From Dongia_A sp035695765 (GTDB lineage Bacteria > Pseudomonadota > Alphaproteobacteria > Dongiales > Dongiaceae): a DNA stretch of 64,000 nt. Position numbers and translations under genes: made by a program. A model generated the notes under the pieces. That model had not been told where the DNA came from, made no database searches, and saw nothing but the letters and a program-made list of their open reading frames with translations. Location of the stretch: positions 23,185 to 87,184 of the forward strand of contig DASRRI010000007.1 in the NCBI GenBank assembly GCA_035695765.1. The letters run 5' to 3'. Shown here piece by piece: positions 37,347 to 46,799 of the stretch; within the stretch, counting starts at the first letter, position 1, and each line of letters starts with the position of its first letter.

Positions 37347-38257
37347 GCGGCGTGCTCCACCATCCAGGACACGAGCTCGGGGTATCCGATGCCGAGATGC
37401 TTGGCCTGCTCCGGCACCAGCGACAGGGCGGTCATGCCGGGTTGAGTGTTGATCTCCAGCAGATAGAGCTTGCTGATGTCGTCGCCCTTGGTGTCGTCGT
37501 AGCGGATGTCGCAGCGCGACACACCACGGCAGCCGAGCGTCTGGTGCGCGATCAGCGCCATGCGCATCGCTTCGGCAGCCACGTCTTCGCGCAGCGGCGC
37601 GGGGCACAGATGGACCGTGAGGCCGCCAGTGTATTTGTGGGCGTAGTCGTAGAAGCCGGCGTCCGGCTTCAGTTCGGTGACAGCCATGGCGCGGTCGCCC
37701 ATCACGCCGACTGTCAGCTCGCGGCCCTGGATGAATTCTTCCGCCAGCACGAAATCGCCATACGGCCATTCGATGCCGTCGAAGGGCCGGGCATTGTCGC
37801 TGGGATTGATGATCTGCACACCGACGCTGGAACCTTCATTGGCCGGCTTCACGACATAGGGGCGCGGCAGCGGATCGCCCTTCAGGACCTGCGACTTGTG
37901 CAGCAGCACGCCCTTGGGGCAGCGCAGGCCGGCATCGGCGAACAGGCGCTTGGCCATCGGCTTGTCCATGGCGATGGCGGAGGCCATCAGGCCGGAATGC
38001 GTATAGGGAACGCCGATGAAGTTGAGGATGCCCTGGATATTCCCATCCTCGCCCCAGCGGCCATGCAAGGCGTTGAAGATGACGTCCGGCTTCTGGGCCT
38101 TGATGTCTTTGATCAGCTTCGACACGTCGCGCGTGACATCGATGGCCGCGGTCTTGTAGCCGGCCTCCTTCAGCGCGATGGCGCAATTGGCGCCGCTGTC
38201 CAACGAGACCTCGCGCTCCGCCGACGGACCGCCCATCAAGACCGAAACGCGCTTCAT
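37334..38257 (-). CDS. ddl: D-alanine--D-alanine ligase
   Basis: 307 aa ATP-grasp enzyme making the D-Ala-D-Ala dipeptide added by MurF. N-terminal VLMGGPSAEREVSLDSG, the KPANEGSSVGV nucleotide-binding block and C-terminal LEINTQPGMTALSLVPEQA are diagnostic. Overlaps murB by 4 bp. Size typical of the DdlB type found in dcw clusters. Confidence 0.97.
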   Translation of the reverse strand: MKRVSVLMGGPSAEREVSLDSGANCAIALKEAGYKTAAIDVTRDVSKLIKDIKAQKPDVIFNALHGRWGEDGNIQGILNFIGVPYTHSGLMASAIAMDKPMAKRLFADAGLRCPKGVLLHKSQVLKGDPLPRPYVVKPANEGSSVGVQIINPSDNARPFDGIEWPYGDFVLAEEFIQGRELTVGVMGDRAMAVTELKPDAGFYDYAHKYTGGLTVHLCPAPLREDVAAEAMRMALIAHQTLGCRGVSRCDIRYDDTKGDDISKLYLLEINTQPGMTALSLVPEQAKHLGIGYPELVSWMVEHAACDA

Positions 38258-39210
38258 TCTTGATCTCCGTTCTTGACGTGCATCTTGGCCGCGGGGCGGC
38301 CGATGCGCTTGATTTCCCAGGCGAGCTCGATGCCGCTCTTGTCGCGGACCCGGCGGCGCACCTCCTCACCCAGGGATTCAATGTCGGCGGCGGTGGCATC
38401 GCCGGTGTTGATGAGGAAGTTGCAATGCTTCTCCGACACCATGGCGTCGCCCTTGCGCAGGCCGCGGCAGCCGGCATCGTCGATCAGCTTCCAGGCCTTA
38501 TGGCCTACTGGATTGACGAAAGTGCTGCCGCCGGTGCGAGCGCGGATCGGCTGGCTTTCTTCGCGCTTGGTCTGGATCGCCTGGATGCGCGCGTGGATCA
38601 CCTTGGGATCCTCGGCTTGCCCGGCAAAGGCGGCGCCGACAAAGATCCAATCGTCGGGCACGGCGCTGTGGCGATAGGTGAAGCCCATCTCGATTCCGCC
38701 GAGGCGATGCAGCTCGCCCTTGACGTTGAGCGCATCTGCATGCTGGAGCACGTGCGAGACGTCGGACTCGTAGGCGCCGGCATTCATGCGCAGCGCGCCG
38801 CCGATGGTGCCGGGAATGCCAGACAGGAACTCGAGCCCGCCAATCCCGGCGTCGCGCGCGGAAAGCGCGACGTTGAGATCGAGCGCGCCGGCGCCGGCGG
38901 AGATGGTCGTTCCATTCGCGCGGATCTCGGTGAAGCCGCGGCCGAGGCGGATGACCACGCCTTCGATCCCGCCGTCGCGCACCAAAAGGTTGGAGCCGAC
39001 GCCGATCACCGTCACGGGTACGTCATCGGGCTTCTGCTTCAGGAAGTGCGCGAGGTCTTCGATATCCGCCGGCCTGAACAGGACATCCGCCGGACCACCG
39101 ACCCGGAACCAGGTGACCGCGGACAGAGCCGAGCCTTCGGTCAGGCGTCCCCTGACTTTGGGCAGGCGGTCGATCAGCCGTGTTTCAGCAACTGCCATGG
39201 CCGCTCTCAT
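38254..39210 (-). CDS. murB: UDP-N-acetylenolpyruvoylglucosamine reductase
   Basis: 318 aa FAD enzyme reducing the enolpyruvyl ether to the muramic acid precursor with NADPH. FAD-binding motif TWFRVGGPADVLFRP, the catalytic serine region GGSTFVNP and C-terminal EVRRRVRDKSGIELAWEI are visible. Start ATG overlaps the murC stop (ATGA); Met5 is possible. Type I MurB architecture. Confidence 0.96.
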   Translation of the reverse strand: MRAAMAVAETRLIDRLPKVRGRLTEGSALSAVTWFRVGGPADVLFRPADIEDLAHFLKQKPDDVPVTVIGVGSNLLVRDGGIEGVVIRLGRGFTEIRANGTTISAGAGALDLNVALSARDAGIGGLEFLSGIPGTIGGALRMNAGAYESDVSHVLQHADALNVKGELHRLGGIEMGFTYRHSAVPDDWIFVGAAFAGQAEDPKVIHARIQAIQTKREESQPIRARTGGSTFVNPVGHKAWKLIDDAGCRGLRKGDAMVSEKHCNFLINTGDATAADIESLGEEVRRRVRDKSGIELAWEIKRIGRPAAKMHVKNGDQE

Positions 39211-40625
39211 GCTTTCGCCCCATAGATCGCCTGCAGCTCGGCGGGCAGGGCATGGGCCCAGTGGGTGATGCTGCCTGCGCCGAGGCAGACGACGAGATCC
39301 CCTGGCACCGCGAGCGGTGCCACGATCCTCGCAAGCTCCTTCGGATCCTTGAGATGCTCGACATGGCGATGGCCGCGCGCGCGCAGGCCGGCTGCCAGCG
39401 CCTCGCCATTGACGCCTTCGATCGGCTGCTCGCCGGCAGGATAGACATCGGCCGCCAGCACCACGTCGGCGTCGTTGAAGCAGGTGCAGAATTCTTCGAA
39501 CAGGTTGTGCAGGCGCGTGTAGCGGTGCGGCTGCACCACTGCGATCACCTTGCCCCGCGTCGCCTGGCGCGCAGCCGTCAGCACCGCAGCGATCTCCACA
39601 GGATGGTGGCCGTAATCGTCGATCACGGTCACGCCGTTTGCTTCGCCGGTGCGGCTGAAGCGGCGCTTGACGCCACCGAACCCAGCGAAGCCCTTGCGGA
39701 TCACCTCGTCGGCGACCCGCATCTCGTGCGCCACCGCGACTGCAGCGAGGCTGTTCTGGACGTTGTGCTGACCCACCATCGGCAGATGCACGTCATCGAT
39801 CCGGCTCGTGATCTCGCGGAAGCGGTCGTTGATGACGACGTTGTAGGTGCTGCCTGCGGGATCAAGGCGCAGATCGATGGCGCGCACGTCGGCTTGAGGA
39901 GAGAAGCCGTAGGTGATGATGCGCCGGTCACTGAGGCGCGGGATCATCGCCTGCACCACGGGATGATCGATGCACAGGACCGCGAAGCCATAGAACGGGA
40001 TGTTGTGGACGAAATCCTCATAGGCGCGGTTCATCGCCTCGACGGTGCCATAGTGGTCGAGATGCTCAGGGTCCATGTTGGTGACGATGGTGATGACCGA
40101 AGGCAGCTTCACGAAGGTGCCGTCGGATTCGTCCGCCTCTACCACCATCCAGTCGCCGGCGCCGAGCCGCGCGTTGGTGCCGTAATTGTTGATGACGCCG
40201 CCATTGATGACAGTGGGGTCAAGGCCGGCGGCATCGATCAGCGCCGCCACCATCGAGGTCGTTGTGGTCTTGCCATGCGTACCACCGATCGCGACCGACC
40301 ATTTGAGGCGCATCAGCTCGGCCAGCATCTCCGCGCGCCGCACCACCGGCAGCAGCTTGGCACGGGCCGCGACCACTTCCGGATTGTCGGCCTTCACCGC
40401 CGAGGAGATGACGACGACCTCGGCATCCGCCAGGTTCTCGGCGCGATGGCCGATCTCGACCGGGATCTTCTGGTCGCGCAGGCGTTTGGTGACGTAGGAG
40501 TCGCTGAGGTCGCTGCCGCGTACCTTGTAGCCGAGATTGTGCAGGATCTCGGCGATGCCGCTCATGCCGATCCCGCCGATGCCGACGAAATGGATGACGC
40601 CGATGTCGAGAGGCAGTCCGCGCAT
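39207..40625 (-). CDS. murC: UDP-N-acetylmuramate--L-alanine ligase
   Basis: 472 aa Mur ligase. The N-terminal Rossmann motif HFVGIGGIGMSGIAEIL and central P-loop GTHGKTTTTSMVA identify MurC, which adds L-Ala to UDP-MurNAc. Domain 3 includes DDYGHHPVEI. The start ATG shares one base with the murG stop (TGATG), so reinitiation is likely. Confidence 0.97.
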   Translation of the reverse strand: MRGLPLDIGVIHFVGIGGIGMSGIAEILHNLGYKVRGSDLSDSYVTKRLRDQKIPVEIGHRAENLADAEVVVISSAVKADNPEVVAARAKLLPVVRRAEMLAELMRLKWSVAIGGTHGKTTTTSMVAALIDAAGLDPTVINGGVINNYGTNARLGAGDWMVVEADESDGTFVKLPSVITIVTNMDPEHLDHYGTVEAMNRAYEDFVHNIPFYGFAVLCIDHPVVQAMIPRLSDRRIITYGFSPQADVRAIDLRLDPAGSTYNVVINDRFREITSRIDDVHLPMVGQHNVQNSLAAVAVAHEMRVADEVIRKGFAGFGGVKRRFSRTGEANGVTVIDDYGHHPVEIAAVLTAARQATRGKVIAVVQPHRYTRLHNLFEEFCTCFNDADVVLAADVYPAGEQPIEGVNGEALAAGLRARGHRHVEHLKDPKELARIVAPLAVPGDLVVCLGAGSITHWAHALPAELQAIYGAKA

Positions 40626-41752
40626 CAGTGCGTCCCTCCCAGGGCAGCGCGCGCGTCGTGCGGCAGCAGGTCGATGACAAGGTCGGCGAGCCGGTCGGCG
40701 GCATCGCGCTTGCCGAGACTCTTGGCCGCCGCCGCCGCGCGTACAAGGCGCGCGGGTTCGGCCAGCGCCTCTTCCAGGATCTTTGCCAGGGCCGCAGGCG
40801 ACAGCGTGCTCTCCGGCAGCAGCCAGCCGCCGCCGATCGAATCGAGCGCACGGGCATTCGCCATCTGGTGATCGTCGATGGAATTGGGCAGCGGCACCAG
40901 AATGGCGGGGCGGCCGGCGGCAGTCAGCTCCGCCAAGGTGGAAGCGCCGGCGCGGGTGATCAGCAGATGCGCCTGGCGCAACCGCTCCGGCACATCCTCG
41001 AAGTACGGCTTCAACTCGACGCTGAGATCGAGGGCGCGATAGGCCTCACTCACCTGCGGCAGATCCTCCGCACGCGCCTGCTGCGCGATGGCGAGGCGGC
41101 GGCGCAGATCCTGATGCAGCAAGGCGACGGCATCGGGGACAGCCTTGCCGAACACCCGCGCGCCGAGCGAGCCGCCCATCACGAACAGGCGCACCTTCTC
41201 GTTGGCGTGGGGCGCTGCGTAGGGCACATCACCGATCACGGAAATGTCCGGCCGCACCGGGTTGCCGGTGACGGTGCGGCGGGTCGCCGCCACGCTGTCC
41301 GCGAACTTGACCTGATCGAAACTGAGAGCGAGGCGCGCGGCGCGCTTGGCGAGAAACCGGTTGGCGCGGCCCATCACGGCGTTCTGCTCATGTAGGACAG
41401 TCGGCACGTCGCTGCGCTGGGCGGCCAGCACAGGCGGGACCGAGGGGTAGCCGCCGAACCCGACCACGACGGCCGGATCGAGGCGCCGCAACAGGCGCCG
41501 CGACTGCAGGATGCCGAGGCCGAGCCGCATGACGTTGCGCAGCCGCGCGACCAGGCCTTTGCCGGCGACGCCGCCGGAAGCGATGCGGTGCACCGTCACT
41601 TGCGGCAGACGATCGCCGAACCCGCCGGCGCGCTCGTCGGTCGCGAGGTCGACGGCGAGCCCGCGCGCCAGCAGGGCGCGCGCCAGCGCTTCCGCCGGGA
41701 ACATGTGGCCGCCGGTGCCGCCCGCAGCGAGGAGGATGCGTGGGGCACTCAT
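40625..41752 (-). CDS. murG: Lipid II synthase (GlcNAc transferase) MurG
   Basis: 375 aa GT28 glycosyltransferase transferring GlcNAc to lipid I on the cytoplasmic face of the membrane. Motifs AAGGTGGHMFPAEAL (N-terminal) and ITRAGASTLAELTAAGRPAILVPLP (C-terminal) are diagnostic. Overlaps ftsW by 4 bp. Confidence 0.97.
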   Translation of the reverse strand: MSAPRILLAAGGTGGHMFPAEALARALLARGLAVDLATDERAGGFGDRLPQVTVHRIASGGVAGKGLVARLRNVMRLGLGILQSRRLLRRLDPAVVVGFGGYPSVPPVLAAQRSDVPTVLHEQNAVMGRANRFLAKRAARLALSFDQVKFADSVAATRRTVTGNPVRPDISVIGDVPYAAPHANEKVRLFVMGGSLGARVFGKAVPDAVALLHQDLRRRLAIAQQARAEDLPQVSEAYRALDLSVELKPYFEDVPERLRQAHLLITRAGASTLAELTAAGRPAILVPLPNSIDDHQMANARALDSIGGGWLLPESTLSPAALAKILEEALAEPARLVRAAAAAKSLGKRDAADRLADLVIDLLPHDARAALGGTH

Positions 41753-42870
41753 GTATCGAGGCTCCCCGGGAACCGCTTGCGCGTGAGCGCGAGCAGCATG
41801 CCGACTCCGAGTGCGATGGCGATGATCGAGGAACCGCCATAGGAGATGAAAGGCAACGTCATGCCCTTGGTCGGCATCAGATGCAGGCTGGACGCCATGT
41901 TGATGACCGCCTGCAGGCCGAACCCAGTGGCAAGGCCAGTGACCGCCAGCAGCACGAACATGTTGTGCTCGCTCACCATGCGCGACAAGGCACGCAGCAC
42001 GATGAAAGCGAAACAGGCGACCAGCAGCAGGCAGACGATGAGGCCGAACTCTTCGCCTGCCACAGCGAAGATGAAATCGGAATGGGCGTCGGGCAGCACC
42101 AGCTTGACCGAGCCCTCGCCCGGACCGCGGCCATAGAGCCCGCCGTTCTGGAATGCATCGAGCGCGCGGTCGATCTGATAGGAATCACCGGTGCCTTTCA
42201 GGAACTGATCGACGCGCTCATGCACGTGATTGAACACGAAATAGGCGCCGACCAGGCCGCCTACGCCGAGGCCTGCAAACAGGATCACCCAGATGAAGGG
42301 CAGGCCCGCGACGAAGAACTGCGCGAACCAGGTCGCGGTGACGACCGCCGTCATGCCGAGGTCGGGCTGGCGGAGCAGCATCGACACCACCAGCCCATAG
42401 GCCAGGATGGCAATGAGGCTGCCGGGCACGCGCTGCTCGCTCATTTTCAGCGAGAACATCCAGGCGGCGAAGATCGCGAAGGTCGGTTTCAGGAACTCGG
42501 AGGGCTGGAGCGAGAACGGGCCGACCGAAATCCAGCGCGTCGCACCCTTGATCTCCGTGCCGTACAACAGGGTGAGCGCGGTGAGGCCGAGGAACAGCAG
42601 GAACAGCAGCACGCCGAGGCGCCGCACCTGGCGCGGCGAAAGCATGGAGATGCCGACCACGAGCGCGAAGGCGGCGGGCAGCATCACGTAGTGCTGGCGC
42701 ACCATGTGGAAGCTGTCGAGGCCGATGCGGGTCGCGACCGCAGGACTGGCGGCCAGGACCAGGATCGCGCCCATGAACATCAGTGCGCCGATGGTCGCGA
42801 GGGTCCAGCGATCGACCGTCCACCACCATTGGCCGACGACGGAACGGTCGGCGCGCGTGAAGTTCGTCAT
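41749..42870 (-). CDS. ftsW: SEDS peptidoglycan polymerase FtsW
   Basis: 373 aa with about ten transmembrane helices. SEDS signatures include KGATRWISVGPFSLQPSEFLKP and the C-terminal PTKGMTLPFISYGGSS. Polymerises septal glycan strands together with FtsI. Start ATG 42870 forms an ATGA overlap with the murD stop; the further upstream frame is a murD shadow. Confidence 0.96.
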   Translation of the reverse strand: MTNFTRADRSVVGQWWWTVDRWTLATIGALMFMGAILVLAASPAVATRIGLDSFHMVRQHYVMLPAAFALVVGISMLSPRQVRRLGVLLFLLFLGLTALTLLYGTEIKGATRWISVGPFSLQPSEFLKPTFAIFAAWMFSLKMSEQRVPGSLIAILAYGLVVSMLLRQPDLGMTAVVTATWFAQFFVAGLPFIWVILFAGLGVGGLVGAYFVFNHVHERVDQFLKGTGDSYQIDRALDAFQNGGLYGRGPGEGSVKLVLPDAHSDFIFAVAGEEFGLIVCLLLVACFAFIVLRALSRMVSEHNMFVLLAVTGLATGFGLQAVINMASSLHLMPTKGMTLPFISYGGSSIIAIALGVGMLLALTRKRFPGSLDT

Positions 42871-44255
42871 GCCGCCCCCTTTCCACCGAGAGCGAACACC
42901 AGGTCGCGGAAATGGTCGCCGCGCGCTTCGAAATTCGGATACTGATCCCACGAAGCGCAGGCAGGCGACAGCAGCACGACCGCGCCAGGCTTGCGGTCCT
43001 TGCGCGCATCGGCATGGGCGGCGGCGACTGCCTTGTCCAGCGTGCCGCATTGCGTGAAAGCGAGCTTGCCGCGCAGGTGCCTGGCGAACTCGTTGGCGCA
43101 TTCGCCGATCAGGTAGGCATGGCGCACGCGCGCGTAGAACGGATCGAGTCCGGCGAGGCCGCCTTCCTTGGCACGGCCACCGATGATCCAATAGATGTTG
43201 TCGTAGCAGACGAGCGCCTTGGCCGCCGCATCTGCGTTGGTTGCCTTGCTGTCATTGACATAGCGCACGCCGTCGATGGTCGCGATCAGCTGCTGTCGGT
43301 GGGCGAGGCCTGGATAAGTCTTGAGCCCGGCGACGATGGCCGCGCGGTCGAGACCCATGGCCCGCGCGGCGATGTAAGCAGCGGCCGCATTCTGCCAATT
43401 GTGGCTGCCGGGCAGGGTCGCGATGGTCTTGAGGTCGATGACCTCTTCCGGCTTTGCCCCGGTGCGGTCGGTCAGCAGCCCGTTCACAGCATCGACACCG
43501 CCAGTGGCCGTGCGCTCAACCGAGATCGGGATGAGCTTGCGCCCCGCCTTTTGCAGTTTCGTGAACAGGTCCCGGCAAGGTTGGTCATCGACGCCAAGGA
43601 CACCAATGCTTCCACGACCTTTCGGACGCAGGATCAGCGCCTTGGCGTCGATGTAGCCATCTATCCCGCCGTGTCGGGATAGGTGGTCCGGTGTGATGTT
43701 CAACAGGATCGCGACGTCGCAGATCGGCGTCGGCGTGAGCTCGAGCTGATAGGAGCTGAGCTCGAGCACATAAATGCCGTCGCCCGGCAGCGGTTCCAGT
43801 GACAAAGCTGCGGCGCCGAGATTGCCGCCGACCTCCACGCGCTTGCCGCCCTGGCGCAGGATGTGCGCGATCAAGGTGGTGGTGGTGGATTTGCCGTTGG
43901 TGCCCGTGATGCCCACATACCGCTGGTTCGGCATGGCGCGATAGAGCAGCTCGATATCACCGATAAGTTTCTTGCCGGCATCCTTCGCCAGCGCCGCCAC
44001 CGGATGCGGCGCCGGATGCGTATGCGGGATGCCGGGGCTCATCACCAGCATCTCCGGCCGCGACCAATTGGCTTTGGCGAGATCCACGATCATGCCGGCC
44101 GGCAACGCGGCGCGCGCCTGCTCATTGTCGTCCCACGCCCACACCGTCGCGCCGCTCGCCTGCAAGGCAGCAGCGGTCGCGCTGCCCGTCCGGCCGAGGC
44201 CGAGCAGGGCAACGACCTTGCCTGCGACGTCGGGGATGCGGATGGGCTGCGGCAC
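42867..44255 (-). CDS. murD: UDP-N-acetylmuramoylalanine--D-glutamate ligase
   Basis: 462 aa Mur ligase adding D-Glu. N-terminal VALLGLGRTGSATAAAL, P-loop ITGTNGKSTTT and SSYQLE motif are intact; domain 3 contains NDSKATNADAA, typical of MurD. It lies 15 bp after mraY. Confidence 0.97.
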   Translation of the reverse strand: MPQPIRIPDVAGKVVALLGLGRTGSATAAALQASGATVWAWDDNEQARAALPAGMIVDLAKANWSRPEMLVMSPGIPHTHPAPHPVAALAKDAGKKLIGDIELLYRAMPNQRYVGITGTNGKSTTTTLIAHILRQGGKRVEVGGNLGAAALSLEPLPGDGIYVLELSSYQLELTPTPICDVAILLNITPDHLSRHGGIDGYIDAKALILRPKGRGSIGVLGVDDQPCRDLFTKLQKAGRKLIPISVERTATGGVDAVNGLLTDRTGAKPEEVIDLKTIATLPGSHNWQNAAAAYIAARAMGLDRAAIVAGLKTYPGLAHRQQLIATIDGVRYVNDSKATNADAAAKALVCYDNIYWIIGGRAKEGGLAGLDPFYARVRHAYLIGECANEFARHLRGKLAFTQCGTLDKAVAAAHADARKDRKPGAVVLLSPACASWDQYPNFEARGDHFRDLVFALGGKGAA

Positions 44256-44270
44256 GGGCGAATGCGTTCC

Positions 44271-45359
44271 TTATCGCAGTTTCAAGGTAGAGAGGCCGAT
44301 CAGCGCCAGGACGGCGGCGATGATCCAGAACCGGATGACGATGGTGGGCTCGGCCCAGCCCTTCTTTTCGAAGTGGTGATGCAACGGCGCCATGCGGAAA
44401 ACACGGCGGCCGGTGGTCTTGAACGACACGACCTGGACGATGACGGAGACCGTCTCCAGCACGAACAAGCCGCCGATGATGGCGAGCACCAGCTCGTGCT
44501 TGGTGATGACGGAAATGGCGCCAAGCGCACCGCCCATGCTGAGCGATCCGGTGTCGCCCATGAACACCATGGCTGGCGGCGCGTTGAACCACAGGAAGCC
44601 GAGCCCGGCACCGCACAAGGCGCCGCAGAACACAGCGAGCTCGCCCGCGCCCTCGACGTGATGCAGCTGCAGGTATTCGGCGAAGTTGGTGTTGCCGACC
44701 AGATAGGCGATGAAGCCGAGGGTCGCTGCCGCCATCATGACCGGGACAATGGCAAGGCCATCGAGCCCGTCGGTTAGGTTGACCGCGTTGGAAGAGCCCA
44801 TCATCACGAGCGTTGCGAACGGCAGGAAGAACCAGCCGAGCGGGATCAGGACCTGCTTGAGGAACGGGACCGCCAAAGCGGTGGTGAGCGGCTCTGGCGT
44901 CACCCACATCACGATTCCGGTCGCGAGCGCGCCGATCAGGAACTGCGCCAGCAGCTTCGCGCGGCCGGGCAGGCCCTTGGTGTTGCGCTTGGTGAGCTTC
45001 AGGAAATCATCGCCGAAGCCGATCGCGCCGTAACCGATCGTGACCAGCAGCACGACCCAGACATAGGGATTGCCGACATCGGCCCACAGGATCGTGGTTG
45101 CGCAGGCGGAGATCAGGAACATGAGCCCGCCCATGGTGGGCGTGCCCTTCTTGGTCAGCAGATGCGATTCCGGGCCATCTTCGCGGATCGGCTGGCCTTC
45201 GCGCTGCTTGACCTTGAGCCAGGCGATGATGCGCGGGCCGATCAGCAGGGTCAGGAAAAAGGCGAACAGGATGGCGCTGCCGGCGCGGAACGTCTGATAG
45301 CGGAAGACGTTCAGCGGGTTGAGCTCTTCAGAGAGTGGAGCCAGCAGATTGAACAGCAT
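44271..45359 (-). CDS. mraY: Phospho-MurNAc-pentapeptide translocase MraY
   Basis: 362 aa polytopic membrane enzyme (about ten helices) forming lipid I from UDP-MurNAc-pentapeptide and undecaprenyl phosphate. Family motifs GTPTMGG, AVNLTDGLDGLA (catalytic aspartates) and MAPLHHHFEKKGW are complete. 15 bp after murF. Confidence 0.97.
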   Translation of the reverse strand: MLFNLLAPLSEELNPLNVFRYQTFRAGSAILFAFFLTLLIGPRIIAWLKVKQREGQPIREDGPESHLLTKKGTPTMGGLMFLISACATTILWADVGNPYVWVVLLVTIGYGAIGFGDDFLKLTKRNTKGLPGRAKLLAQFLIGALATGIVMWVTPEPLTTALAVPFLKQVLIPLGWFFLPFATLVMMGSSNAVNLTDGLDGLAIVPVMMAAATLGFIAYLVGNTNFAEYLQLHHVEGAGELAVFCGALCGAGLGFLWFNAPPAMVFMGDTGSLSMGGALGAISVITKHELVLAIIGGLFVLETVSVIVQVVSFKTTGRRVFRMAPLHHHFEKKGWAEPTIVIRFWIIAAVLALIGLSTLKLR

Positions 45360-45374
45360 TCCCCCGATATCCCC

Positions 45375-46799
45375 CTAATGACCGTTGGCGGTCTTCTTGG
45401 CCGCGCCGGAATCCAGCGCACGCACCGCTTCGACCAGCGGCGCCATGCGCGTTCCCAGCGATCCCTTGATCAACACCGTGTCGCCGGCCTTGAGCGCGGC
45501 GAGCAGCGGCTGCACCATCTCATCCGACGTGGCGCGATACGCGCCTTTCATGGCGTCTGGCAGCAGGTCATAGAGACCCTGCATGTGCGGCCCGACAAGG
45601 AAGGCAAGATCGACCCTGGCCGCGCTGAGATCCGGCGCCAGATCGCGATGGAGCTGCGGCGCCGCATTGCCCAGCTCGCGCATGTCGCCCAGGACTGCGA
45701 TGCGCCGCCCGCCGAACGCCGTCGGCAAGGTACCGAGGAGGTTCAGCGCCGCGCGCACAGAAGCAGGGCTGGCATTGTAGCCTTCATCGATCAGTTCCAA
45801 TTCGCCGCCGGCGACCTGGAGATGTTCCCTCTTGCCGCGACCCTTCAGCGCCTGGACCGCATTGAAGGCGGGCAGGGCCTGATCGAGGTCGAGATCGAAG
45901 GCGAAAGCTGCCGCCAGGACCGCGACGGAATTGAGAGCGAGATGCCGGCCGGGCGCCGCCATGCGATAGCGTAGGCGCTTGCCGCCGATCTCTGCAGTCA
46001 CTTGGTTGCCGTCGGGCTCGACCTGGCAGTCGATCAGCCGCGCCCAGGCGCCTTCATTGGTGCCAAAGGTGAGGATCCGCGCGCCCATACGCTTTGCCTT
46101 GGCTTCCAGACGATCGAAATGCGGGTTGTCGAACGGCAGCACAGCCGCGCCGCCGGGCAGCAGCCCGTCGAAAATCTCCGCCTTGGCGTCCGCGATCTCC
46201 GCGACTGAGGCGAAGAACTCGATATGCACGGGCTCGACGGTGGTGATGATGGCGACTTCCGGCCGCACCATCTGCGACAGCGGCGAGATCTCACCGGGAT
46301 GATTCATGCCAAGCTCGAACACGCCATAGCGCGTCTCGCGCGGCATGCGCGCGAGGCTGAGCGGCGCGCCCCACTGGTTGTTGAGATTGCCGGCGCTGGC
46401 GAAGGTCGGCGCGAACAGCGACAGGACGGAGCGCAAGACTTCCTTGGTGCTGGTCTTGCCGACGCTGCCGGTGACCGCCGCCACTCTGGCCTCGATTCTG
46501 GCGCGCGCGGCGCGGCCCAGATCCTCCAGCGCCTTCATGGTATCGGCAACTTCGATGACCGGCGCATTGGCAGGGAAGTTGGCAGGGCGGCGATGGATGA
46601 TCGCGCCGGCGGCGCCGCGCTGCAACGCGGCGGCGGCGAATTCGTGCCCGTCGAAGCTCGGACCCTGCAGCGCCACGAACAGATCGCCCTTTTCCAGGCT
46701 GCGGGAATCGATCGACACGCCGCTGACCGTGAACGCGCCGGAAGCCTGGCCGGCGACAGCGGCGGCGATCTCTGTGGATGTCCAGAGCGCTTCGGTCAT
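45375..46799 (-). CDS. murF: UDP-MurNAc-tripeptide--D-alanyl-D-alanine ligase
   Basis: 474 aa Mur ligase adding D-Ala-D-Ala. P-loop VTGSVGKTSTKEVL (the GSVGKT variant usual for MurF), NLNNQWGAPLSL and ELGMNHPGEI motifs are present, with domain 3 NASPASVRAAL. Overlaps murE by 4 bp. Confidence 0.97.
   Translation of the reverse strand: MTEALWTSTEIAAAVAGQASGAFTVSGVSIDSRSLEKGDLFVALQGPSFDGHEFAAAALQRGAAGAIIHRRPANFPANAPVIEVADTMKALEDLGRAARARIEARVAAVTGSVGKTSTKEVLRSVLSLFAPTFASAGNLNNQWGAPLSLARMPRETRYGVFELGMNHPGEISPLSQMVRPEVAIITTVEPVHIEFFASVAEIADAKAEIFDGLLPGGAAVLPFDNPHFDRLEAKAKRMGARILTFGTNEGAWARLIDCQVEPDGNQVTAEIGGKRLRYRMAAPGRHLALNSVAVLAAAFAFDLDLDQALPAFNAVQALKGRGKREHLQVAGGELELIDEGYNASPASVRAALNLLGTLPTAFGGRRIAVLGDMRELGNAAPQLHRDLAPDLSAARVDLAFLVGPHMQGLYDLLPDAMKGAYRATSDEMVQPLLAALKAGDTVLIKGSLGTRMAPLVEAVRALDSGAAKKTANGH

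Noticed and set aside
39180..40871. 563-codon plus-strand frame opposite murC
   Set aside because: Antisense to a gene with intact Mur ligase motifs; the translated product has no recognisable domain.
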